The translations under genes were made by a program, and so were the position numbers. The notes beneath the pieces are model-generated. The model saw only the letters and a list, made by a program, of their open reading frames with translations, was not told where the DNA came from and searched no databases. Source: a virus. From it: a stretch of 32,525 nt of DNA. How positions within the stretch are numbered: the first letter of the stretch is position 1; each line of letters starts with the position of its first letter. Location: positions 1 to 32,525 of the IMG/VR virus record IMGVR_UViG_3300030098_005295. One strand, given 5' to 3'. Positions 16,109 to 22,330 of the stretch are shown here, piece after piece.

Positions 16109-16136
16109 AATATAATTCAAATTTTTTTTGTGTCAA
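16109..16136 (-). promoter_or_regulatory. Promoter of the HTH repressor gene
   Basis: On the minus strand a perfect TTGACA (16136-16131) is followed after 16 bp by TATATT (16114-16109). The expected start is about 16102, one base before the ATG. Confidence 0.78.
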
Positions 16137-16158
16137 GGTTTTAAGCGTTTTGAAATAC

Positions 16159-16172
16159 TCTATTATAATAGA
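16159..16172. promoter_or_regulatory. Perfect 14-bp palindrome, candidate operator
   Basis: TCTATTATAATAGA is a perfect inverted repeat midway between the repressor promoter and the first early promoter. It is a natural candidate operator for the HTH protein. It also contains TATAAT on both strands but has no -35 at the right distance on either. Confidence 0.5.
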
Positions 16173-16208
16173 ATTAGCATTTATTTTTATAATTCTTTTA
16201 TTTTGCAC

Positions 16209-16236
16209 TTGCGTAAGGATAAAAAACAACTATATT
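16209..16236 (+). promoter_or_regulatory. Early promoter 1
   Basis: TTGCGT (16209-16214), 16 bp, TATATT (16231-16236). The surrounding sequence (TTCTTTTATTTTGCACT upstream; TCAATTATTAAGTT downstream) is shared with similar sites at 18.2 and 24.6 kb. It drives the first early genes. Confidence 0.75.
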
Positions 16237-16282
16237 TCAATTATTAAGTTTATTAATTAATACTAACCCATAGGGGGATATA

Positions 16283-16459
16283 ATGAAAATTGAAATTAAC
16301 ACCGACAACCCACAAATTTTCGAATACTTACAAGAGTTGAAAAAAGAAATAGAAGTGCGGACGCCAAAAGACGAAATTCCCGAAGACGTTAAAGCAAGTA
16401 TGTTGGAATCTTCGCTTGAATATGTTTGGGATCAAGCACAAGAATGGCATAGAGGTTAA
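16283..16459 (+). CDS. Small acidic early protein, 58 aa
   Basis: An ATG at 16283 preceded by AGGGGGATATA opens a 58-codon frame. The protein begins MKIEINTDNPQIFEYLQEL and ends LEYVWDQAQEWHRG. It is acidic and mostly helical, with no membrane segment. It is the first gene after early promoter 1 and is separated from the next gene by 5 nt. Function unknown. First-transcribed small early phage proteins often act on host enzymes, but nothing here proves that. Confidence 0.8.
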   Translation: MKIEINTDNPQIFEYLQELKKEIEVRTPKDEIPEDVKASMLESSLEYVWDQAQEWHRG

Positions 16460-16464
16460 ACAGA

Positions 16465-16692
16465 ATGCTTAAATGGAAACGTATGGAAGAAACTTACGGC
16501 CTTAGAGCCGTTGACGAAAACACTGGAACAACTTACGAGATAATTCGTTTAGAACATGCACTGCTTGACGTGCAAATGAAACACGGATGGGTTGGAAGTA
16601 TGTTAACCGTAAAAGGCGATAGTTTTGATTTTTTTGCAGTTCACCCGACACAAAAAGAGTGCAAACAACAAGCTGAGGGCTTATGCAAGTAA
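16465..16692 (+). CDS. Early protein of the LKW-R family, copy A (75 aa)
   Basis: A 75-residue protein of unknown function. Its N-terminus, LKWKRMEETYGLRAVDENTG then TTYEIIRLEH, resembles that of the 107-residue protein at 18291-18614 (LKWHRIPDQIGLKAYNI, then TTYEVFR). The two are paralogues. The pattern of strands and the KEAKxxA-like helix at the end suggest a small beta-sheet domain with a C-terminal helix. It overlaps the next gene by 10 nt. Confidence 0.8.
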   Translation: MLKWKRMEETYGLRAVDENTGTTYEIIRLEHALLDVQMKHGWVGSMLTVKGDSFDFFAVHPTQKECKQQAEGLCK

Positions 16693-16970
16693 TTGAAAAA
16701 GATGCTCGTAAAATTGACGAACTCGACCGCCAGTTAGACGACATGAAATATGAAGGTGAAATATTAACCTCTCAATTCATAATTGATGAGGCTCGGTATA
16801 CTTTGGGAAAATTTTTTAGCAATGATTGGTATCACTCGCAAGCATTAGCAGGTGATGAAAATGCCTTGGAGTTTATGGGTTGGGATGTTCGTGAAGCTCC
16901 CAAGCAAGTGCGACAGCTAAAGCGGTTCTTGATAAAACATACGGGAAGCGACCACTACACCGAAAGTTAA
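16683..16970 (+). CDS. Early protein, 95 aa, unknown
   Basis: A helical, charged protein starting MQVIEKDARKIDELDRQLDD, with a likely coiled coil in the first 30 residues and a C-terminal part WDVREAPKQVRQLKRFLIKH. The ATG lies inside the end of the preceding gene (10-nt overlap), so translation is likely coupled. No family recognised. The stop codon is followed by the element with the first micropeptide. Confidence 0.75.
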   Translation: MQVIEKDARKIDELDRQLDDMKYEGEILTSQFIIDEARYTLGKFFSNDWYHSQALAGDENALEFMGWDVREAPKQVRQLKRFLIKHTGSDHYTES

Positions 16971-16978
16971 TAATGGTG

Positions 16979-17047
16979 ATGGGTTGCCTTGCTCCGGCAG
17001 GGCAATTAAACCGCAAGCAACGTCCAAAGCCGTTGCATAACTTTTAG
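16979..17047 (+). CDS. Candidate micropeptide A (22 aa) within a duplicated structured element
   Basis: From ATG 16979 (or an in-frame ATG at 16973, 2 nt after the previous stop) a 22-codon frame ends with LNRKQRPKPLH plus two residues. The same 11 residues, with no synonymous change, end the peptide at 18620-18700. The whole element (16975-17037) also folds: stem 16984-16992/16997-17005 with loop TCCG, and stem 17017-17022/17031-17036. It may be a peptide, an RNA element or both. Translation would depend on coupling, since no SD is present. Confidence 0.45.
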   Translation: MGCLAPAGQLNRKQRPKPLHNF

Positions 17048-17059
17048 GGAGATAAAAAA

Positions 17060-17647
17060 ATGAAATCTATTAGTGCAAACATTCCGGTAGATGCTCCACG
17101 CCGGTTAATTTTTGAACATAAAGAAGATGACACGCTACAAACTTGGGAACAGTGTTCTGGAGATTGGGACGAGGCTCGGCAAAGTTGGTTCTTTAACGAT
17201 ATGCGAAATGCTATACCGTTATATCCTAAAGGCGATAAAAGCTATTACGACCCATATTTAATAGTTAAAAATTTTAATATTGAAAAAGTAGGGTGCGAAG
17301 ATTTTGGCGAATATTGGATTTTATATTCGGAAGTAATAGTGATGGAAGCCAACGAGAAAAACCATCATATTATAGTATGGAAAAAAATAGAGGCAGGGGA
17401 ATGCCCTTCGCCGTTTCCCCATAGCCTCGCCGACACTGGTTACAGAAAACTTGACCACAGTATTGCAACGCCCTTGGCCGTTCGTTTTTATATTTATCAG
17501 GATTTCTTAGATTGTGCCGATTACGCTTGTTGGTTATTTGAGCAGTTACAAAAGCCCGACGCTTGGAAATATTATTTTAAAATTATTGAAAATCAGTTAA
17601 TGGACGAAGATGAGTTTGAAAAATATAAAGCCAATATAAGGGCTTAA
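17060..17647 (+). CDS. Early protein, 195 aa, unknown
   Basis: A 195-residue protein without a recognised family. It begins MKSISANIPVDAPRRLIFEH and is rich in aromatic and acidic residues (DWDEARQSWFFNDM, YYDPYLIV, DAWKYYFKIIENQL). No membrane segment or signal peptide is seen. AGGGAG precedes the ATG by 9 nt. It follows the first micropeptide/RNA element by 12 nt, so that element may control its translation. Confidence 0.8.
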   Translation: MKSISANIPVDAPRRLIFEHKEDDTLQTWEQCSGDWDEARQSWFFNDMRNAIPLYPKGDKSYYDPYLIVKNFNIEKVGCEDFGEYWILYSEVIVMEANEKNHHIIVWKKIEAGECPSPFPHSLADTGYRKLDHSIATPLAVRFYIYQDFLDCADYACWLFEQLQKPDAWKYYFKIIENQLMDEDEFEKYKANIRA

Positions 17648-17662
17648 TAAAAAGGGTAAAAA

Positions 17663-18100
17663 ATGCGAAACGCTAAACTTTTAAAGTATTTAGAAAATAA
17701 AAATTGTGGCCTAACTCTACACGATGGGAAAATAGCTGTTTCAAAATTAGCGGTATTAACCAAAGACATGCAAACAGTTATCGACCTACACCGTGAAACA
17801 ATTATAGAGGATTTGAAAGAACAAACAAAAACACAAGAAAATTTATTTAATCAGATTATGTATTGTAAAAATTGGTCGGGGCTTGAACTAATTTTACAAA
17901 GTGCCGAAAAACTTTTTCACCTTGGGGCAATAGGCGAACAACACTTGGCGGAAATATGTTCAAGGGTATGCACAAGGGCAAAAATTATTCCTAATGACGG
18001 CAAAAATAGCAAGGTTGAAACCGCCTTAAAAATAGAGTTAGTAACCAAGGAAATTGACGGCGAAATAGTAAAATTTCCAAAAAGTTGGGATAATTTATAG
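17663..18100 (+). CDS. Early protein with possible TubC_N-like N-terminus, 145 aa
   Basis: The first 50 residues (AKLLKYLENKNCGLTLHDGK, then KLAVLTKDMQTVIDLHRETI) look like the small helix-hairpin-helix TubC N-terminal domain, which is also found in phage replication proteins. The remainder is helical with three Cys residues (YCKNW, EICSRVCTR) and no recognised family. It lies 15 nt after the preceding gene with SD AAAGGG. The next 190 nt hold no gene but carry A/T-rich inverted runs and early promoter 2. Confidence 0.75.
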   Translation: MRNAKLLKYLENKNCGLTLHDGKIAVSKLAVLTKDMQTVIDLHRETIIEDLKEQTKTQENLFNQIMYCKNWSGLELILQSAEKLFHLGAIGEQHLAEICSRVCTRAKIIPNDGKNSKVETALKIELVTKEIDGEIVKFPKSWDNL

Positions 18101-18216
18101 TTTTTTTTAAAAAAAAACAAAAAAAATAAAATACAATTTCACACTACGGACAAAGGGGTTTTTCTTGTTTGCTGTTTAATAAATAAAATTATTTTTAATA
18201 TTTCTTTAGTTTTGCA

Positions 18217-18245
18217 CTTGTGCTAATGAATAAACAACCTATATT
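18217..18245 (+). promoter_or_regulatory. Early promoter 2
   Basis: TTGTGC at 18217-18222 and TATATT at about 18240-18245, with 16-17 bp between. TTTTGCACTTG upstream and TATATTTCAA match early promoter 1. It starts the second early block. Confidence 0.72.
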
Positions 18246-18290
18246 TCAAGTAAGTTAATTAATTAAACACTTTACAAACGAGGACAAAAA

Positions 18291-18614
18291 ATGTTAATAG
18301 AGAAACTAAAGTGGCACCGCATACCCGACCAAATTGGCTTAAAAGCCTACAACATTAAAACGGATACAACTTACGAGGTTTTCCGGTGCTACGATAGCGA
18401 AACGAACGTATTAATTATAAAAAGAAACTATTCTTTGCAAAACGGCGAATTGGACAACGAAGCCCAACACTTTTATTTTCAAAAGGAAGCCAAGCACAAG
18501 GCACAAGAATTAAATGTTCAAAAGCACCTTGAAATGTTTCCGGAAGATTATGGTATTAAAAAAACCGAGGAAGCCGAGGAACCGGAATTTGTTTTTCCGG
18601 AAGAAGTTATATAA
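18291..18614 (+). CDS. Early protein of the LKW-R family, copy B (107 aa)
   Basis: A paralogue of the protein at 16465-16692 over the first 35 residues (LKW-R....GL-A....T-TTYE). It has an extra C-terminal stretch, acidic and ending EEAEEPEFVFPEEVI, which is probably disordered. SD ACGAGGAC, the same as before the gene at 24688. Like copy A it follows an early promoter of the conserved type and precedes a micropeptide/RNA element. Function unknown. Confidence 0.82.
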   Translation: MLIEKLKWHRIPDQIGLKAYNIKTDTTYEVFRCYDSETNVLIIKRNYSLQNGELDNEAQHFYFQKEAKHKAQELNVQKHLEMFPEDYGIKKTEEAEEPEFVFPEEVI

Positions 18615-18619
18615 AGGTG

Positions 18620-18700
18620 ATGGGTGCCGGCACCTTACCCCACGGGGTGCCGGTATTAAACCGCAAGCAACGTCCAAAGCCGTTGCACTTACTAACTTAA
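18620..18700 (+). CDS. Candidate micropeptide B (26 aa) within a duplicated structured element
   Basis: ATG 18620, 5 nt after the preceding stop, opens 26 codons reading MGAGTLPHGVPV then LNRKQRPKPLH and LLT. The last 33 nt of the element (18655-18687) are identical to copy A. The preceding part has a different sequence but again forms a hairpin (18627-18634 with 18646-18653), and the constant hairpin is at 18667-18672/18681-18686. The DUF932 gene starts 18 nt after the stop, with its SD in a small hairpin (ATCCT-TGGG-AGGAT, 18702-18715). Confidence 0.45.
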   Translation: MGAGTLPHGVPVLNRKQRPKPLHLLT

Positions 18701-18718
18701 TATCCTTGGGAGGATAAA

Positions 18719-19834
18719 ATGAAAACTTCTTTAACCGGCGAAGCCCTTTGCCAAAAACTCGACACGCAATTAGCCACAAAGGTAGACTACTTGGCGGATA
18801 CTCAAAAGATAAATTTCCTTAACGATGTTTATGCTTTTGATGGAAATAAAGAAATTGTTAAAAACGACTTTTCGTTAGCTTTTGAAACCTCAGAAGGTAA
18901 CCGAGTTTTTAAGTTAAACGAAATAGCTCACGGCCAAGTTGCTTCCCGTTTGCAAATACCGAAAAAATATTACGACCGGATGCGTACGGACTCGCCTGAT
19001 TTATTGCGTGAAAATGTTTCGCACTGGTTTAATAACGAACCGGAAACCCGAATGGTTAGAACGCTTGGCGGAGATACTGCAAGGGCGTTTTTAAGCGACA
19101 AATATCGCCCTCTCGATAATTGGGATTTAGCCCAAGCCGTTATCCCTACCTTAATAGATCACAAGGCGGAAATCGTTTCGTGCGACATTACCGAAACCCG
19201 TATGTATATAAAGGCCATTAACTACCAATCACAAGGCGAAGTTGAGGTTGGGCAACCGGTAGCCTCGGGCGTTATTGTTTCTAATAGCGAAGTTGGACAA
19301 GGTGCTTTATTCGTTGCCCCTTACTTGGAACGCTTAATTTGCAAGAATGGGATGGTTGTAAACGATTGGGCAAAGCGGAAATATCACGTTGGGGCTAAAA
19401 ACTCGGACGGCCTATCGTTTGACAAGGCTTACCAATTATTCACCGACAGCACCAAAAAGGCAACGGACGAAGCGTTTTGGATGCAGGTGCGTGACCTCGT
19501 AAATGCGGCATTAGATCCCGAGCAGTTGGAAGGGATTTTGGCTCCAATGCGTAACGGCATCCACCGCACGATGAACGGCTCCGCTATTGATGCAATGCCA
19601 ACAATAGAAAAGAATCTTGGCTTGGACGCAAGCGAAAAAAAGGGCATACTTGAAAACTTATTAAAAGGCGATTTAGGAAAATCACAGTGGGGGCTTGCCA
19701 ACGCCATAACCCGACACGCCGAGGACGTGGAATCTTACGATAGGGCTACCGAGTTGGAAGCCATTGGTTACACTGTAGCAACTCAATCAGAACGTGAATT
19801 TTGCAAAACGGTTGGACAAACAATTCAATTATAA
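18719..19834 (+). CDS. DUF932 family protein
   Basis: A 371-residue protein with the features of the DUF932 family common in phages and plasmids: FKLNEIAHGQVASRLQIPKK, then RAFLSDKYRPLDNWDLAQAV, and an SGVIVSNSEVGQGALFVAPY segment. The biochemical role is not established; its place among replication and recombination genes suggests DNA handling. It has a very strong SD (GGGAGG, 5 nt before the ATG) partly paired in a short hairpin, so it is probably highly expressed. Confidence 0.85.
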   Translation: MKTSLTGEALCQKLDTQLATKVDYLADTQKINFLNDVYAFDGNKEIVKNDFSLAFETSEGNRVFKLNEIAHGQVASRLQIPKKYYDRMRTDSPDLLRENVSHWFNNEPETRMVRTLGGDTARAFLSDKYRPLDNWDLAQAVIPTLIDHKAEIVSCDITETRMYIKAINYQSQGEVEVGQPVASGVIVSNSEVGQGALFVAPYLERLICKNGMVVNDWAKRKYHVGAKNSDGLSFDKAYQLFTDSTKKATDEAFWMQVRDLVNAALDPEQLEGILAPMRNGIHRTMNGSAIDAMPTIEKNLGLDASEKKGILENLLKGDLGKSQWGLANAITRHAEDVESYDRATELEAIGYTVATQSEREFCKTVGQTIQL

Positions 19835-19842
19835 TCAAAGAC

Positions 19843-19881
19843 AACCCCCCCGACCACTGGTTACGCCGGTGGAAGGGGGTT
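19843..19881 (+). promoter_or_regulatory. Two-tier stem-loop after the DUF932 gene
   Basis: The outer stem AACCCCC/GGGGGTT (19843-19849, 19875-19881) encloses an inner 7-bp stem CCACTGG/CCGGTGG (19854-19860, 19866-19872) with loop TTACG. No U-tract follows, so it is more likely an mRNA-stabilising or attenuating hairpin than a full terminator. Confidence 0.6.
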
Positions 19882-19898
19882 AAGTTAGGGAAATAAAA

Positions 19899-20126
19899 AT
19901 GTTTATAACTGAAAAAATGATGGTTAGTTTGGGGCGTTTTGTGAACAAAATGGATAAAAAAGAACAAAACTTTTTAAAAAAACATCCAAGCCTTGCTAAA
20001 AAAATAAACCCTTTTTTATCGTTTTTAGCCGGAAGCCTTTTTTGTATAATATTTATCTTTCTTGTTTTTATTTTACCGCAATTAATAGAATTAATAATTT
20101 TTGGAGAAATTACCCCGTATGAATGA
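19899..20126 (+). CDS. Small membrane protein, 75 aa
   Basis: A 75-residue protein with a basic N-terminal half (KMDKKEQNFLKKHPSLAKK) and one strong membrane segment at about residues 38-65 (FLSFLAGSLFCIIFIFLVFI). The lysine-rich side should stay in the cytoplasm. It might be a superinfection-exclusion or host-membrane protein, but no family is recognised. Its end overlaps the next gene by 8 nt. The SD is weak (TTAGGGAAATAAAA). Confidence 0.68.
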   Translation: MFITEKMMVSLGRFVNKMDKKEQNFLKKHPSLAKKINPFLSFLAGSLFCIIFIFLVFILPQLIELIIFGEITPYE

Positions 20127-20493
20127 AATAAAAAAATTAAATAGAGGCCGACCAAGCCTAACAATTAGCCAAGAAGTAAAAGATAAAATTATCGCATTAT
20201 ATAATAAGGGTTGTTTACAAAAACAAATATCCGACCAATTAGCTTTAAGCCCTTACCAAGTTAAAAAAGCCTTTACTGAACTAAACTTGAAAAAGCCTTT
20301 GCGTTATGGTAGAACCCGAAAATTAGTTTTGCAAAAACTGAACGGTAATTGGAAAAACTTTGCTACAGTAGCCCAAGAAGTGGGGTGTTCGCCTCAATTT
20401 GTGGGGCAAGTGTTTCACGATTATATGAAAATAATAAAAGGAGAAAATGGCTTTAAAAGAATAAAAGCCGTGGACATTTACATGTACCCATAG
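20119..20493 (+). CDS. Helix-turn-helix DNA-binding protein, 124 aa
   Basis: I choose ATG 20119, which has GGAG 12 nt upstream, over a TTG six codons earlier. The product begins MNEIKKLNRGRPSLTISQEV, with a resolvase-like or transposase-like helix-turn-helix (KGCLQKQISDQLALSPYQVK). A second, similar motif follows (NFATVAQEVGCSPQFVGQVF), so two HTH units may be present. It is a candidate regulator of the middle or late switch, since no other activator is apparent. No catalytic recombinase residues are seen. Confidence 0.78.
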   Translation: MNEIKKLNRGRPSLTISQEVKDKIIALYNKGCLQKQISDQLALSPYQVKKAFTELNLKKPLRYGRTRKLVLQKLNGNWKNFATVAQEVGCSPQFVGQVFHDYMKIIKGENGFKRIKAVDIYMYP

Positions 20494-20502
20494 CGTTAAA
20501 TA

Positions 20503-20538
20503 AATAAACTTTTTTATCTTACAATAAACTTTTTTATC
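20503..20538. repeat. Tandem direct repeat, 16 bp at 20-bp period
   Basis: AATAAACTTTTTTATC occurs at 20503-20518 and again at 20523-20538, just before the SD of the next gene (TCCTTGGGAGGA). It could be a binding site pair or an AU-rich translation enhancer. Confidence 0.75.
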
Positions 20539-20555
20539 CTTGGGAGGAATAAAAA

Positions 20556-21035
20556 ATGAATATAAGTAAAATGTGGGAATTATTTATAGGTGACAATTTT
20601 GACGAAATTGAAATTGTTTTAACAAAAATTCCAATTACGAAAAAATATTGGCGTAAATTTATTATAGATGTTCAAGGTAGCAGTACAGACGACCAAGTCG
20701 ATGGCCGTTTTAACTATTTTAACACTAAGGCCGAGGCATTAAGTTATTGTTCATATAGCCTTGCACAACATCATCAACCGTATATTCAAAAGCAATATGA
20801 AGCCAAAAACCACGACGTTATATTTTTGAAAGAAAGAAATTACGACACTGAAGAAGGCTTTTCCGAAGATCAAGATAGATGTATGTTAAATATTTCTTAC
20901 CGGCATATTAAACCACTACAAAAAACCACAATAATAACCGAACAACTTAGTGAACTTGGAATGCCAACTGGCGTATTAATAGAAAGCGAAGTGTTTAAAT
21001 TAAAAGCGTGTATTAGCCTAATTCACCACAAATAA
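20556..21035 (+). CDS. Early protein, 159 aa, unknown
   Basis: A 159-residue soluble protein starting MNISKMWELFIGDNFDEIEI. No recognised family. Its middle (DGRFNYFNTKAEALSYCSYS) pairs a strand with a helix in the way of small modification or inhibitor domains, but nothing specific can be said. It has a strong SD (GGGAGG) in the same context as the DUF932 gene (TATCCTTGGGAGGA). It is followed after 5 nt by the structured element at 21041. Confidence 0.75.
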   Translation: MNISKMWELFIGDNFDEIEIVLTKIPITKKYWRKFIIDVQGSSTDDQVDGRFNYFNTKAEALSYCSYSLAQHHQPYIQKQYEAKNHDVIFLKERNYDTEEGFSEDQDRCMLNISYRHIKPLQKTTIITEQLSELGMPTGVLIESEVFKLKACISLIHHK

Positions 21036-21040
21036 AAAAA

Positions 21041-21137
21041 GGGCAGGTGTCACCTTCTTAGGCAACGGATAGTCCGTTAGGGGAAGAAAGAAGGTTAGCT
21101 TGGGGAGCTACTCGGACACTTGCCCAACTTTCCCCAA
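21041..21137 (+). ncRNA. Candidate pseudoknotted structured RNA / 5' leader element
   Basis: P1 is an 11-bp stem, 21041-21051 with 21115-21125 (one G-U). Inside it P2 is 21052-21059/21088-21095 (8 bp, perfect) and contains P3, 21064-21069/21073-21078 (6 bp). P4 is 21096-21100/21106-21110 with loop TGGGG. TTGGGGA (21100-21106) is perfectly complementary to TCCCCAA (21131-21137), which could make a pseudoknot. There is no U-tract or coding frame. An alternative small palindrome, AGGTGTCACCT, competes with P1. It lies in the leader of the ssDNA-binding-like gene. Confidence 0.55.
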
Positions 21138-21192
21138 TTATTATATTTATTAATTAGCGTAAACCAAGAAAGGAAGGCAGACGCTACGTAAC

Positions 21193-21342
21193 ATGATTAA
21201 AAACATCAACTTAAACAGACAACGACAAAAAATGTCAAGGTCAGAAAGAAAAAGAAAATGGGATTTATACCTTTACAAGCAACCCCTCAGTTTTTGCCAA
21301 GAATTGACACCGATTTACGTGCAGGGCGTTGGCATTGCGTAG
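21193..21342 (+). CDS. Possible basic leader peptide ORF, 49 aa
   Basis: ATG 21193 opens a frame beginning MIKNINLNRQRQKMSRSERK; the first 22 residues are strongly basic and precede the start at 21258, and the rest overlaps that gene in another frame. The SD-like AAGGAAGG lies in the loop of a stem TAGCGT/ACGCTA (21155-21160, 21181-21186) but 15 nt or more from the ATG. It might couple translation to the next gene, whose own SD is weak. It could also be chance. Confidence 0.3.
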   Translation: MIKNINLNRQRQKMSRSERKRKWDLYLYKQPLSFCQELTPIYVQGVGIA

Positions 21343-21893
21343 AGAGAACACAAGATCAAAACGGAAACTGGACAAGCGAAAAAGTTGAGGTTGAAAAGCC
21401 TCAATTCTTAGCCGACTTGAATAATTGTGCTATTGGTTGGACGGCTTTTGACCAACAGACTAAACGGCCTGATAGCCTTATGTATCACAATCAAGACGGT
21501 ATGCCTACACGCCCAACCTCGGAACATAAAGAAGGATTCGAAGTTGTTGTTAAAATGTTAGGCGGAGATTTCGACGGTAGTTTACGCAAATTTGGCAAGC
21601 AGGGAATCGCAATAGTTAGGGCATTTAATGAGCTTGTTGACGAGTGGCAAACGCACGAAGAAAGCAAAGACCCCAACCTTTGCCCCGTTGTAAGTGTTAC
21701 CGGTAGCGTTGCAACAAAAGCCGGTAGATCGACAAATTACCCCCCCACTTGGCAGATAGTAAGGTTTGAAGAACGGCCGGTGGAATTTGACGCTCATTTG
21801 CCGGAACGAGCGGAAGAAATTAACAAACGCATCGAAGCCGAGGCCGAGGAACAAGACAAGGAAATGCGGAAGACCGACCTTGAGTTTGTTTAA
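21258..21893 (+). CDS. Probable ssDNA-binding protein (phage SSB-like)
   Basis: A 211-residue protein starting MGFIPLQATPQFLPRIDTDL, with EKPQFLADLNNCAIGWTAFD, LPVVSVTGS-like (LCPVVSVTGSVATKAGRSTN) and WQIVRFEERP segments and a very acidic C-terminus (EAEAEEQDKEMRKTDLEFV). This layout is common in phage proteins encoded beside PrimPol-helicases and RusA. The acidic tail is a usual SSB property. Exact family membership cannot be confirmed by eye. It has no good SD, and the structured leader at 21041-21137 may control it. Confidence 0.65.
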   Translation: MGFIPLQATPQFLPRIDTDLRAGRWHCVERTQDQNGNWTSEKVEVEKPQFLADLNNCAIGWTAFDQQTKRPDSLMYHNQDGMPTRPTSEHKEGFEVVVKMLGGDFDGSLRKFGKQGIAIVRAFNELVDEWQTHEESKDPNLCPVVSVTGSVATKAGRSTNYPPTWQIVRFEERPVEFDAHLPERAEEINKRIEAEAEEQDKEMRKTDLEFV

Positions 21894-21915
21894 TTTTTAG
21901 GTTGGAACTATATTT

Positions 21916-21944
21916 GGCACCTCATCATTTACCGATGGGGTGTC
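21916..21944 (+). promoter_or_regulatory. Stem-loop before the RusA-like gene
   Basis: GGCACCTCATC (21916-21926) pairs with GATGGGGTGTC (21934-21944) over 11 bp with two G-U pairs and loop ATTTACC, ending 11 nt before the RusA ATG. It resembles the variable hairpin of the element at 18627-18653 (GGCACCT...TACC...GGGGTG) and may be a degenerate relative. Confidence 0.6.
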
Positions 21945-21955
21945 AGGTATAAAAA

Positions 21956-22330
21956 ATGAAACCACAAACATTAATATTAGACGGCCAACTCCCTGCAATA
22001 AACGAAATAATAGCAACCACGAAAAGCCATTGGTCAAAATATAGTAGGGTGAAAAAGGCCAACACTAATATCGTAGCATCGCAAGCGTTGGGGCAAAAAT
22101 TACGCCCTATAACTAATAAGGTTGACATTGTTTTTTTTCATTACCGCCCTTCAAAACGGAAAGACCCCGACAATGTTGCAGGGGGTGCGATGAAGGTTAT
22201 TTTGGACGGATTAGTGAAAGCCGGAGTTTTAAAAAACGACACGATGGAATATGTAAATACGCTTTGTCATTGTTTTGAAGTAGATAAAAAAAACCCGAGG
22301 ATTGAGGTCTTAATATATGAAAATTCGTAA
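21956..22330 (+). CDS. rusA: RusA-like Holliday junction resolvase
   Basis: A 124-residue endonuclease of the RusA family that resolves four-way junctions during replication or before packaging. The conserved acidic residues are visible: KRKDPDNV gives D70 and D72, VILDGL gives D84 and VLKNDT gives D95. The N-terminus (LPAINEIIATTKSHWSKY) differs from the usual PSVNHYW start but keeps its position. Its end overlaps the replicase start by 14 nt, so the two are likely translated together. Confidence 0.85.
   Translation: MKPQTLILDGQLPAINEIIATTKSHWSKYSRVKKANTNIVASQALGQKLRPITNKVDIVFFHYRPSKRKDPDNVAGGAMKVILDGLVKAGVLKNDTMEYVNTLCHCFEVDKKNPRIEVLIYENS

Noticed and set aside
16102-16110. TTG start of the repressor three codons upstream
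   Set aside because: The TTG overlaps the -10 box of the gene's own promoter, so it cannot be in that transcript.
16975-18687. Fluoride riboswitch as identity of the duplicated element
   Set aside because: GGTGATGG and AAACCGC are reminiscent, but the required downstream TGATG-CTCC part is absent and the hairpins are placed differently.
20119-20493. Reading the HTH protein as a resolvase/invertase
   Set aside because: Only DNA-binding helices are present; there is no catalytic serine domain or room for one.
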